64,000 nucleotides of DNA from JAHCHG01 sp041394845 (GTDB lineage Bacteria > Acidobacteriota > Blastocatellia > Pyrinomonadales > Pyrinomonadaceae). The notes below the pieces were generated by a model. It did not search any database and was not told the DNA's origin. It was given only the letters and a program-made list of their open reading frames with translations. The DNA lies in the NCBI GenBank assembly GCA_041394845.1, contig JAWKHL010000001.1:806001-870000 (forward strand), written 5' to 3'. Positions 55,192-63,373 of the stretch are shown here, piece by piece. The position numbers were made by a program, and so were the translations under genes. How positions within the stretch are numbered: position 1 is the first letter of the stretch; each line of letters starts with the position of its first letter.

Positions 55192-56934
55192 ATGGGCGAT
55201 AAAGACCTAATTTCACAACAAGAAGCGCGCGATGCCGTGGAATCGGCCTTTTTGGCTTTTCAAACCGTCGCAAAATTCGATCAGGCGAGGATTGATCGAA
55301 TTTGCGAAGCGATGGCCTCCGTCGCGCTTCAGGAGGCCTTGCGCCTCGGTCAGATGGCTCACGAAGAAACGGGTTTCGGAAAGCCGGAGGATAAAAAAGA
55401 AAAAAACCGTTTCGCCGCCGAAGACGTTTGGAATTATTTTCGCCCGATGAAGACGGTCGGCGTCGTCAGGGAAACCGAAAGCGTGGTGGAGATCGCTTCA
55501 CCGAGGGGGGTGGTTGCGGCAATTATTCCCTCGACAAATCCGACCTCGACCGCCATTTTCAAGATCATCATTGCGATAAAGTCGCGGAATTCGATCGTCT
55601 TATCCCCCCATCCCTCGGCCGCAAGATGCATAGCCGAAACGGCCCGGGTGATGAGGGAGGTTGCCATTCGCGAAGGCCTTCCTCCGGCTGCCATCCATTG
55701 TTTGGCAAATTCGACCATCGAGGGGACCGAGGCTTTGATGAAGCATAAACGGACGGCCGTTATTCTGGCCACCGGGGGAACCGGTTTGGTCCGGGCGGCC
55801 TATTCATCCGGCAAACCGGCATTTGGAGTCGGGCCGGGAAACGTCCCCGTTTTTATCGAAAAATCGGCCGATTTAACCAAGGCGGCCCGGGATGTTTTAA
55901 CCGGAACCTGTTTCGATAACGGGACCATCTGCGCTTCCGAACAATCGGTGGTGGTTGATTCCTCGGTGGCCCAAAAAGTTCGGGAACAATTTACCTCTCA
56001 GGGAGGACATTTTCTCAGTCCGTCGGAAGCCGAGGCGGTGGCCGGGGTCTTATTGACTCCGCAAAGGACCCTGAACGCCAGGATCGTGGGAAAATCCGCC
56101 GATTTTATTGCCAATCTGGCGGGAATTTCGATTCCCCCCGGAACCCGTTGCCTGATCGCCGATTGCGGAGGGGTCGGCAGGGATTTCCCCTGGTCGGTGG
56201 AAAAACTCTCCCCGACTCTGGCATTTTTTGTGGTTGACGGAATTGAACAGGGTGCTCAACGTTGTTTGGAAATCCTACAGTTCGGAGGAATGGGACACAC
56301 GGCCGGGATGCACACCCGTTCGAGGGAGGCCGCCATTCGATACGGCGAACAAATGCCCGCCGCCCGGATTGTCATTAATTCCCCGACCACCCACGGAGCA
56401 ATCGGTTTTTCAACCGATCTGGCTCCTTCGATGACATTGGGCTGCGGTTCCTGGGGGGGGAACGTTACCTCGGATAATGTTTCACCGATCCATTTAATGG
56501 ACATTAAAAGAGTGGCTTTTGAAACCAGACCGGTCGGAAATACGGCGAGTCGCGTGGCTCAGGCTTCGACCGTCAACCCCTCCAAACCGGTTCAAACGCC
56601 AAAACGGCAGGTCCCCCGTGAGGAGATAGTCCGGTTGGTCGATCGGTTTTTAAGCTCCAAAGTTCCTGTGGCCGAAGGGCCTGAAACCGAAAAGGTCGCA
56701 AACGGAGAACAATCGGCCGGAAAACCGGATTCACCCGTAAAGACGATCATCCATGAATTAAAACCGCAAAATCCTCGGAACGGAGCCAAACCGGATCCGG
56801 TTGATTTCGTCAGCGAGGACGACGTGCGGCGGGCTTTGGACCGGGGAGAAAAAATTTACATAACCCCCAAAACAATTGTTACACCGGCGGCCCGCGATTT
56901 GGGGGAGGAAAAAGAAATTTTTGCCAAAGTTTGA
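55192..56934 (+). CDS. CoA-acylating aldehyde dehydrogenase (AdhE-N/EutE-like) with C-terminal extension, BMC-associated
   Basis: The 580-residue protein has the CoA-dependent aldehyde dehydrogenase fold through about residue 460: IIPSTNPTSTAIFK, ILATGGTGLVRAAYSSGKPA, GVGPGNVPVFI and catalytic Cys247 in FDNGTICASEQS, a motif closer to the AdhE dehydrogenase half than to PduP. It oxidises an aldehyde to acyl-CoA. The extra 115 residues include an amphipathic helix (PREEIVRLVDRFLSSK, residues about 475-490), a possible encapsulation peptide, and a final module (DDVRRALDRGEKIYI...VTPAARDLGEEKEIF) that resembles short motifs of other BMC cargo proteins. It lies between two shell genes. The substrate is unknown. 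Confidence 0.92.
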   Translation: MGDKDLISQQEARDAVESAFLAFQTVAKFDQARIDRICEAMASVALQEALRLGQMAHEETGFGKPEDKKEKNRFAAEDVWNYFRPMKTVGVVRETESVVEIASPRGVVAAIIPSTNPTSTAIFKIIIAIKSRNSIVLSPHPSAARCIAETARVMREVAIREGLPPAAIHCLANSTIEGTEALMKHKRTAVILATGGTGLVRAAYSSGKPAFGVGPGNVPVFIEKSADLTKAARDVLTGTCFDNGTICASEQSVVVDSSVAQKVREQFTSQGGHFLSPSEAEAVAGVLLTPQRTLNARIVGKSADFIANLAGISIPPGTRCLIADCGGVGRDFPWSVEKLSPTLAFFVVDGIEQGAQRCLEILQFGGMGHTAGMHTRSREAAIRYGEQMPAARIVINSPTTHGAIGFSTDLAPSMTLGCGSWGGNVTSDNVSPIHLMDIKRVAFETRPVGNTASRVAQASTVNPSKPVQTPKRQVPREEIVRLVDRFLSSKVPVAEGPETEKVANGEQSAGKPDSPVKTIIHELKPQNPRNGAKPDPVDFVSEDDVRRALDRGEKIYITPKTIVTPAARDLGEEKEIFAKV

Positions 56935-57014
56935 TCAATCCAAAGGAAGTTTCGGTTTTGAGTATAGCCCTTTGAAGGCTCGAATTTGGCCGAAAACTTT
57001 TAAGAAAAAAGTTA

Positions 57015-57443
57015 ATGATGTCCGAAACCACGGTTGAAAATCAGTTATGCGAAGCCTGCGGGACGGAGGTCCGGGCCGGGGCTCTTTTTTGCTACCATTG
57101 TGGAGGACCCGTTTCCTCAGAAATTGTTGATAAAGGGAAAAACAATCATTTGGGAGAAATTTCAGTTGACGGGGAAAACGACGGGGATCTTTCCCTTGAA
57201 TTTGAGGATGGGGAAAACAAAAAGAGCAAAAAATCGGTCCTTTTGAAAGAAAAGGGCAAATCCGACATCAAGTTGAAATCGGCCGCCTCGATTCGCAATC
57301 GGGCCCGGCGAATCGAACCCCAAAAGATCGAGATCATTTGGGAGGAACATGAAAACGCTCCCAATCTCTGGTTCATTTTGGTTGCCGTTTTGCTGGTCGT
57401 TTTTGCGGCGCTGATCTTTTTCCTGGCCCTGTACCTTAAATAA
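57015..57443 (+). CDS. Zinc-ribbon single-pass membrane protein in BMC operon
   Basis: The 142-residue protein has an N-terminal zinc ribbon (Cys12, Cys15, Cys26, Cys29: CEACG...CYHCG), an acidic then strongly basic linker (residues 35-110) and a C-terminal membrane helix (LWFILVAVLLVVFAALIFF). I do not know a named family. The zinc ribbon should face the cytosol, tail-anchored, and could tether shell or enzyme to the membrane (inference). It is 80 nt after the aldehyde dehydrogenase and 13 nt before a tiny membrane gene. Confidence 0.85.
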   Translation: MMSETTVENQLCEACGTEVRAGALFCYHCGGPVSSEIVDKGKNNHLGEISVDGENDGDLSLEFEDGENKKSKKSVLLKEKGKSDIKLKSAASIRNRARRIEPQKIEIIWEEHENAPNLWFILVAVLLVVFAALIFFLALYLK

Positions 57444-57456
57444 ATTTCGGAGTTTT

Positions 57457-57558
57457 ATGACGACAGCGATCCTGGTTTTTTTCGTGGCAATTTTGGGAGT
57501 GGCTCTGCTGCTTTTTCTGGGAGTTTTGATCTTCTTTCTGCTCAGAAAAAAAAGATAA
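57457..57558 (+). CDS. 33-residue single-helix membrane microprotein in BMC operon
   Basis: A short frame starts at ATG 57457 with GGAG 5 nt upstream and ends at TAA 57556-57558. It encodes MTTAILVFFVAILGVA, a continuous hydrophobic helix to LLIFFLL-like residues and a basic RKKR end, giving an inside-C orientation. It lies exactly between the zinc-ribbon gene and the second shell gene, and its ribosome site supports expression. Function unknown. Confidence 0.6.
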   Translation: MTTAILVFFVAILGVALLLFLGVLIFFLLRKKR

Positions 57559-57580
57559 ATAGCCCGATCGGTTGAAAAAT

Positions 57581-57901
57581 ATGGAAGCTTTGGGAATGGT
57601 TGAATGTTTCGGTTTGGTGGCGATGATCGAGGCGGCCGATACGATGGTCAAAACGGCCAATGTATCTCTGGTCGGTTATGAACGAATCGACGCCGGTTTG
57701 GTAACCGCCATCGTTCGGGGCGAGGTTGGAGCGGTAAAAGCGGCGGTTGAGGCCGGTGCCGAAGCGGCGCGGCGGATCGGGACGGTTACCGGGACCCACG
57801 TCATTCCCCGGCCCCACGCAGAAGTTGATCAGGGAATTCCGGTGATCAGGACGGGGGAGACCTTTCGCAAAAAAATTTCCGGTTCGGTCAACGGCTCCTG
57901 A
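57581..57901 (+). CDS. Bacterial microcompartment shell protein, BMC-H (second)
   Basis: The 106-residue protein begins MEALGMVECFGLVAMIEAAD and contains ERIDAGLVTAIVRGEVGAVKAA and THVIPRPHAEV. It aligns along the first shell protein without a long tail. Where BMC-H proteins usually have I-G-S/A-G at the pore, it has I-D-A-G, putting an acidic side chain at the expected pore. The start is ATG 57581 by alignment; TTG 57572 is an alternative. A strong terminator follows. Confidence 0.94.
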   Translation: MEALGMVECFGLVAMIEAADTMVKTANVSLVGYERIDAGLVTAIVRGEVGAVKAAVEAGAEAARRIGTVTGTHVIPRPHAEVDQGIPVIRTGETFRKKISGSVNGS

Positions 57902-57920
57902 TCCGGTATTTTCGGGCAAA

Positions 57921-57950
57921 AAAAAGGCGGAGGTCATCCGCCTTTTTTTT
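57921..57950. terminator. Bidirectional Rho-independent terminator ending the BMC operon
   Basis: AAAAAGGCGGA (57921-57931) pairs with TCCGCCTTTTT (57937-57947) around a 5-nt loop, with A- and T-runs outside. It serves the BMC operon and the convergent VWFA gene. Confidence 0.93.
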
Positions 57951-57968
57951 CTTTTTTTGAAAACCTCA

Positions 57969-59069
57969 TTAAGGGCTTTTTACCTTTTTTAAGGGGGTGT
58001 CCAGGGTCGGGGCTCCTCCTTCGGGGGAAGCCTTTCTTCCGGAGCGGGTGATGGCAATCCTTTTTTGATTCCTCGGGCCATCGGCGACAGACACCTTGAT
58101 GTTTCGATAGGTTCCGTCATTTTCGTCGTTGGTCGGTTTGTAGCTGATCAGATATTGGGTTCTGAGTTCGCTGGCAATGTCCTGGGCAATTCCGTTCAAC
58201 TCGCTGAGGCTGTTCGGAAAATAAACCTTACCGCCGGTTTCCTTTGCCAGCCTTTCCAAAAAGTCCTTGGCTTTTCCTCTGGGACTTTTCGAAATGAAGC
58301 CGCCCTCTTTGTCCAATTCGTTGATGAAACCGATGGCGTAGATCTGAACGTCCGACTCGCGCAAAAGTTCATATAGTTGCGGTTCCTTGTAAAAACTGTC
58401 CCGATCCTCGCCGTCCGAAACCAGGATCAGCGCCCGCCTTTTGCGATCATCGCCCCGGACCTTTTCGTAATTTTCAACCCTTTCGGCGGCCAAATAAATG
58501 GCGTCGATGATGGCCGTTTTTCCGCCCTCGATGTAAAGGCTGTCCAGAGCGTCGTTCAGATCCTCTTTATTGGGTGAAAAATCCTGAAGGATTTCGATCT
58601 TATTGGAACTGACAAAACGAATGATGCTGGTTTCATCATCCGGTCGATTGGTGCCGACGATGATCTTGCTGGCCTCGATCACCTTTTCCAACTGAAAACG
58701 CATCGAACCGGAATTGTCGATCACCAGAGAATAATTGGTTGGGACCTCGCCCTTTTCAAAAAACTCGATCGGTTGAATGACATTATCCTCAAAGACCTTG
58801 AAATCGTTCTGGTTCAGATTATTGATGGGGCGGTTGTCCCGGTCTATCACGCGGACGCTTAAATTGACCAGTTCGCTTTTGATTACTAACGGAGTATCCT
58901 CGATAGTCGGAAGGGGCGGGGGCGTCGGGTCTTCCTCCGGAGGAGTGGCCGAAACCTGTCTTGACCGGCCGGTGTCACTTTGTGCGTGCGTTAAAGTTAA
59001 ATTGAAGGCGACCGATGCCAACAAAAGGAAAACGGCCAGCATCAAAAAGGTTAAATTTTTTTTGTTCAT
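57969..59069 (-). CDS. Secreted VWFA-related acidobacterial domain protein
   Basis: The 366-residue protein has a signal peptide (MNKKNLTFLMLAVFLLLASV), an N-terminal strand region (LVNLSVRVIDRDNRPINNLN; DFKVFEDNVIQPI), and a VWA domain with MIDAS DNSGSM and VSDGEDRDS. GGAG precedes the ATG. It lies 32 nt after the similar gene at 59102-60109, so the two are an operon pair. Extracytoplasmic binding or adhesion is likely. Confidence 0.88.
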   Translation of the reverse strand: MNKKNLTFLMLAVFLLLASVAFNLTLTHAQSDTGRSRQVSATPPEEDPTPPPLPTIEDTPLVIKSELVNLSVRVIDRDNRPINNLNQNDFKVFEDNVIQPIEFFEKGEVPTNYSLVIDNSGSMRFQLEKVIEASKIIVGTNRPDDETSIIRFVSSNKIEILQDFSPNKEDLNDALDSLYIEGGKTAIIDAIYLAAERVENYEKVRGDDRKRRALILVSDGEDRDSFYKEPQLYELLRESDVQIYAIGFINELDKEGGFISKSPRGKAKDFLERLAKETGGKVYFPNSLSELNGIAQDIASELRTQYLISYKPTNDENDGTYRNIKVSVADGPRNQKRIAITRSGRKASPEGGAPTLDTPLKKVKSP

Positions 59070-59101
59070 CTTTCTCCCAATCTAAAGAAAACTTAGAAAA
59101 T

Positions 59102-60109
59102 CTAGCGGTAATCGGTTTTCGGGGTGGCGTAATAGCCTTCCCGATATCTGACCGTTAGACGCGGAAGTCCGCGCGGAGGTTTGACCTTAACTTTAATTTT
59201 ATGCCATTCGCCGTCGGGCTGGAAATCTTTCGGCGTGTAACCGATGGAATATTGGTGCCGGAGTTCGAGGGCGATCCTTTCGAAGATCTCGTCAAGTTCG
59301 ACGTCCGTTTGCGGATAAAAGGCCTTTCCGCCGGTTATCGACGTGATCTGATCGAGATAAGCCTGACCCTGCATTCCGGTCATGCTCGAAGCGTCGCGCC
59401 CGTCCAGAATGCCGACGGCGTAAACCACGACATCGGATTCTTTCATCAACCGTTTGACCTCGCCGAAATTGTAACGTGATGAGTTGTCCTGACCGTCGCT
59501 GATGATCAAAAGGGCTTTTTTCTGACGCGTTCCGCGCGTGACCCGTTCAACCCCTAGATAACAGGCATCATAAAGGGCGGTGTTGTTTTTGGGTTCGACC
59601 AGAGTGAGTTTTCTGAGAACGGCTTCGCCGTCGCGGGTCCGGTCGAGAAGAAGTTGGGCGCGGCTGTTGAATGCGATCAGGAAATATTCGTCCGAAGGAT
59701 GGCTGGTGTTGATGAAACGTTCGAGCGCGTTTCGGGCCTTTCCGATCTTTTCGCCGCTCATCGAATCGGAAACGTCGAAGAGAATTCCGACCGAAACCGG
59801 TGCGTCCTCATCGCTGAAAAAGGTGATTTCCTGTTCGTCCTTTTCATCCCAAACCGTGAAGGCCTCTTTTTTCAAACCGGAAACATATCGGCCGTAAAGG
59901 TCGGTGACGGTCAGAGTCAACGTAACCAGATCGGTTTTAATATTAACGGGGTTGTTGGTGTCCTCGACCGGAGGTTGGTCGGGAACAGGGGTTGGTGTCG
60001 GAGTTTGGGCGATTGAGTTGAGGGAACCAATTAAAATAACAAAAACAAAAAGAAACCACCGATGCAAACTACAAAAGCGGCTGGTCCTCGAGTAAATTTT
60101 CACAGCCAT
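59102..60109 (-). CDS. Secreted VWFA-related acidobacterial domain protein
   Basis: The 335-residue protein starts at ATG 60109 with AGGAGAAG upstream; the frame extends to 60190 without a ribosome site. Signal peptide MAVKIYSRTSRFCSLHRW plus a hydrophobic stretch, then LVTLTLTVTDLYGRYVSGL, DEQEITFFSD, a VWA domain with MIDAS DVSDSM and IISDGQDNSSR, and the C-terminal HQYSIGYTP and REGYYATPK segments typical of the family. A TATAAT-like -10 lies on this strand at 60128-60133. Confidence 0.88.
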   Translation of the reverse strand: MAVKIYSRTSRFCSLHRWFLFVFVILIGSLNSIAQTPTPTPVPDQPPVEDTNNPVNIKTDLVTLTLTVTDLYGRYVSGLKKEAFTVWDEKDEQEITFFSDEDAPVSVGILFDVSDSMSGEKIGKARNALERFINTSHPSDEYFLIAFNSRAQLLLDRTRDGEAVLRKLTLVEPKNNTALYDACYLGVERVTRGTRQKKALLIISDGQDNSSRYNFGEVKRLMKESDVVVYAVGILDGRDASSMTGMQGQAYLDQITSITGGKAFYPQTDVELDEIFERIALELRHQYSIGYTPKDFQPDGEWHKIKVKVKPPRGLPRLTVRYREGYYATPKTDYR

Positions 60110-60261
60110 AACTTCTCCTTTATTTTTATTATATTCTATGTAACGATTTTTATTTCTGCAAGATATTTTTTTGATGTAACAATTCTGCAATGCGTTGTTT
60201 TTGGGAAAAAACTTTCTTGTCTGTTAGTTTGATGCAACAAATCGGGGTAAAATGGCGTGAA

Positions 60262-60319
60262 CTGAAGGATTAGGTTGGGACGGCCACCTCGCCCCTTCGG
60301 AGTTGAGCCAACCTTTCAG
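60262..60319 (+). promoter_or_regulatory. Structured leader upstream of gspF
   Basis: CTGAA...AGGTTGG (60262-60278) pairs with CCAACCTTTCAG (60308-60319) with a bulge, enclosing a GC-rich loop. It ends 60 nt before the gspF ATG. I matched it to no known riboswitch. Confidence 0.35.
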
Positions 60320-60379
60320 GAATTTATGGATTCAGACTGGGTTAAAAGTAAAGATTAAACATCAAACTTTTTTGTAATT

Positions 60380-61618
60380 ATGGCGGAATTTATTTGTCGT
60401 TTGGGAACACCCTCGGGAGAGGTTTTGACGCGGATCGTTGAAGCGGGAAGCGCCAATGAGGCAAAAAGCCAATTGACCAACGAGGGGTTTCGGGTTTTTG
60501 CCGTTTCCTCGGCGGAACAGGGGTTGTCGGCAATTTTACCCATTGGAAGCGGCGGGAAAACCCGGGTCAAACAAAACGATTTCCTTTTGTTCAACCAGCA
60601 GCTCTCGGCGCTTTTGCGGGCCGGTATTCCCGTTCTTCAGGCGATCGGACTTTTGAAAAACCGCTCCTCCTCATCGGCCCTGCGAACCGTTCTGGCCGAT
60701 GTCGAAGATAAGATCAAAAGCGGGGTTCCTCTATCGGAGGCTTTCGAGGCGCAGGGGACTTTTCCCCGTATTTACACGGCCTCGATTCTGGCCGGCGAAC
60801 AGAGCGGATCCCTGGATGAGGTTCTGGCCCGTTACGTCGATTATCTGAGAAGGAATGTCGGGATTTCGCGCAAGTTGAGAGGGGCTTTGGCCTATCCTTT
60901 GTTTCTTCTGGCCGCGGCCTCTTTTATGGTCGCCTTTCTGACGCTTTACATCGTTCCGCGAATGTCGGATCTTTTCAAAGGGCTGAGTACCAGCCAGGGG
61001 TTGCCGACCGTGACAGTCATAGTGATAACCGTATCGACGACTCTGGCAAGCAATATCTGGTGGATCCTTCCGCTGATCCTGATTTTGGGGATAAGTTTGG
61101 TTTTGTGGTTGAGAACGCCGAGCGGGAAACTTGTACTTCACAAATTTTTGTTGCGCCTGCCGGTCGTCGGAATATTGATCCGGCAAATGACCATCGCCCA
61201 GCTTTCACGTTCGCTTTCAACCCTTCTTTCCGGCGGAATTACCGTTCCCGACGCCTGGGATATTTCTTCGCAATCGATCACCAACGCCGAACTCCGTCGT
61301 CGGAGCCAGGCCGTTTTGCCGATGATCCGCGAGGGCCGAAGTTTTACCGAAGCGCTGGAAAAGGCCAACTGGATGCCGGAACTCGCGCTGGATATGATCG
61401 GGATCGGCGAAAATTCGGGCAGTCTCCGGGAGATGCTCGATGAGGTGGCCAATTTTTACGACGCCGAGGCGGAGGTCCGACTGGAACAATTAACCAGTTT
61501 GCTGGAACCGGTAATTCTTGTTTTTATGGCGGGAATCGTTATTACGATTCTTCTGGCCATTTACCTGCCGATCATCCAGACCATTTCATCCGGTCCTTTT
61601 GCCGGCCGGAGGTCTTGA
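60380..61618 (+). CDS. gspF: Type II secretion system/type IV pilus inner-membrane platform protein (GspF/PilC)
   Basis: The 412-residue protein has an N-terminal cytosolic part and two repeated T2SSF domains (QLSALLRAGIPVLQAIGLLK; RSLSTLLSGGITVPDAWDI), each followed by membrane helices, with the typical final ILVFMAGIVITILLAIYLPI. It is the platform around which pseudopilin assembly is driven. The neighbouring gspE supports the call; GspF and PilC cannot be told apart from sequence alone. Confidence 0.92.
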   Translation: MAEFICRLGTPSGEVLTRIVEAGSANEAKSQLTNEGFRVFAVSSAEQGLSAILPIGSGGKTRVKQNDFLLFNQQLSALLRAGIPVLQAIGLLKNRSSSSALRTVLADVEDKIKSGVPLSEAFEAQGTFPRIYTASILAGEQSGSLDEVLARYVDYLRRNVGISRKLRGALAYPLFLLAAASFMVAFLTLYIVPRMSDLFKGLSTSQGLPTVTVIVITVSTTLASNIWWILPLILILGISLVLWLRTPSGKLVLHKFLLRLPVVGILIRQMTIAQLSRSLSTLLSGGITVPDAWDISSQSITNAELRRRSQAVLPMIREGRSFTEALEKANWMPELALDMIGIGENSGSLREMLDEVANFYDAEAEVRLEQLTSLLEPVILVFMAGIVITILLAIYLPIIQTISSGPFAGRRS

Positions 61619-61631
61619 GTTAAGGAAAAAG

Positions 61632-61662
61632 CCCGAAGGGAAAATTCGTTTTTCCCTTCGGG
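61632..61662. other. 13-bp hairpin between gspF and gspE
   Basis: CCCGAAGGGAAAA (61632-61644) pairs exactly with 61650-61662 around a 5-nt loop. On the plus strand no T-run follows, so read-through to gspE is likely; on the minus strand it is followed by CTTTTT. It is probably an mRNA processing or stability element, or an attenuator. Confidence 0.6.
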
Positions 61663-61687
61663 TCAAAATCATAGCAATAATTGAAAA

Positions 61688-63373
61688 ATGGAAAACCAAC
61701 CCAACGGAAATAGAATTATGACGTCCGCCCCTTCGATCGACGTTTCGGAATTTGTCGAAAACGAGCCTCCCGAGGTAAAGGAAGCAAAAGAAAAGGCCAG
61801 GCGTTACCGTTTGCCCTACATCGATCTTTTGCCGCCCGACAAGGAATCGCCGATCGATTACGAGGAACTGGCCAAGATCCCGGTCGATCTGATGCTCCGA
61901 AATCAATTCGTGCCTTTGCGGCGCGAAGGCCGCAATCTCCACGTCGGAATGGCCGATCCGACCAATCTTGAACAGCTCGACGAACTGGAAAATGTTCTCA
62001 ATGTCAGGATCGTGCCCCATGTGGCGACGGCCGGTGCGATTGATGTCGTCCTCCGTAAAGGCGATGCGACGCAGAGGGTTTTGCAGGAGGCGGCTTCGAC
62101 CTTCAAGATCTCGCTGGTCAAGGAAACCGATCAAGGCGAGGAGGTTCTGGATCTCGACCGGCTGGCTTCGGATTCGGATATGTCCCCGATCATCAAACTG
62201 GTGGACACCATTATCTACAACGCCATGGAATCGCGTTCCTCGGACATCCACATCGAAACCCGGGAACGCGACGTTCAGGTCAAGTTCCGGATCGACGGGG
62301 CTCTTTACGCCAAGGTCGATCCGATCGACATCGCTTATCACCAAACCCTGATCTCCCGCATCAAGGTCATGTCCGAACTGGACATCGCAGAGCGGAGAAT
62401 TCCCCAGGACGGCCGTTTTCGCGTTCGTTACAAGGGGCGAACGGTGGATTTCCGGGTTTCGATCATGCCGACGGTTTTCGGCGAAGACGCCGTAATTCGT
62501 ATTTTGGACAAGGAGCAGATCTCCGAAGAGTTCAAAAACCTGAGCCTCGATGTCGTCGGTTTCGATGCGGAGGATCTGAAAAGATTCCGGCTTTACATCA
62601 AGGAACCCTACGGGATGGTTCTGGTTACCGGGCCGACCGGATCGGGTAAAACGACGACCCTTTACGGCGCGCTCAACGAGATCCGCAACGATGAGGACAA
62701 GATCATCACCATCGAAGATCCGGTCGAATACCAGCTTCACGGGATCGTTCAGATCCCGGTCAACGAGAAAAAGGGATTGACCTTCGCCCGCGGCCTGCGT
62801 TCGATCCTTCGCCATGACCCGGACAAGATAATGGTCGGAGAGATCCGCGACGAGGAAACGGCCCAGATCGCCATCCAGTCGGCCCTGACCGGTCACCTCG
62901 TTTTTACGACCGTTCACGCCAACAACGTGATCGATGTCATCGGCCGGTTTTTGAACATGGGGGTTGAGCCTTATAATTTCGTGTCCTCGCTCAACTGCGT
63001 GCTGGCTCAAAGGCTGGTTCGGCTGTTATGTCCGACGTGCAAACGCGGCTACAAACCAGATCGTGAAGAGTTGATTTCATCCGGCATCCGGCCCGAGGAG
63101 GTCGTTGACCGGACGTTCTTTATGAATGTCGGTTGCGATGCCTGCAATCACACGGGGTATCGGGGCCGAACCGCGATCCACGAACTGCTCGATATGTCGG
63201 ATGCCATCAGGGAGATGATCATCGACCGTCGGCCCGGTTCCGAGATCCGCCGTCAGGCCGAAAGGGAGGGGCTGGCGAGTTTGCGACATTCGGCTTTGAA
63301 AAAGGTTTACGCCGGGATCACAACCCTTCACGAAATAAACCGGGTTACCTTTGTCGAAGAAATAAAGTATTGA
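61688..63373 (+). CDS. gspE: Type II secretion/type IV pilus assembly ATPase (GspE/PilB)
   Basis: The 561-residue AAA-like ATPase shows an N-terminal T2SSE-N domain, Walker A GPTGSGKTTTLYGAL, an Asp-box region RDEETAQIAIQSALTGHL, a His-box SALTGHLVFTTVHANN, and a C-terminal tetra-Cys zinc module (CPTCKRGY; CDACNHTGYRG). It powers pseudopilus assembly through GspF. The neighbouring gspF and a gspD-like gene indicate a T2SS-type cluster, although PilB cannot be excluded. Confidence 0.94.
   Translation: MENQPNGNRIMTSAPSIDVSEFVENEPPEVKEAKEKARRYRLPYIDLLPPDKESPIDYEELAKIPVDLMLRNQFVPLRREGRNLHVGMADPTNLEQLDELENVLNVRIVPHVATAGAIDVVLRKGDATQRVLQEAASTFKISLVKETDQGEEVLDLDRLASDSDMSPIIKLVDTIIYNAMESRSSDIHIETRERDVQVKFRIDGALYAKVDPIDIAYHQTLISRIKVMSELDIAERRIPQDGRFRVRYKGRTVDFRVSIMPTVFGEDAVIRILDKEQISEEFKNLSLDVVGFDAEDLKRFRLYIKEPYGMVLVTGPTGSGKTTTLYGALNEIRNDEDKIITIEDPVEYQLHGIVQIPVNEKKGLTFARGLRSILRHDPDKIMVGEIRDEETAQIAIQSALTGHLVFTTVHANNVIDVIGRFLNMGVEPYNFVSSLNCVLAQRLVRLLCPTCKRGYKPDREELISSGIRPEEVVDRTFFMNVGCDACNHTGYRGRTAIHELLDMSDAIREMIIDRRPGSEIRRQAEREGLASLRHSALKKVYAGITTLHEINRVTFVEEIKY

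Noticed and set aside
60262..60319. c-di-GMP riboswitch upstream of gspF
   Set aside because: The leader lacks the conserved core sequences of the GEMM class and its tetraloop-receptor arrangement.
61586..63010. Open frame of 474 codons opposite gspE
   Set aside because: Antisense shadow; gspE has intact Walker A and zinc motifs on the plus strand.
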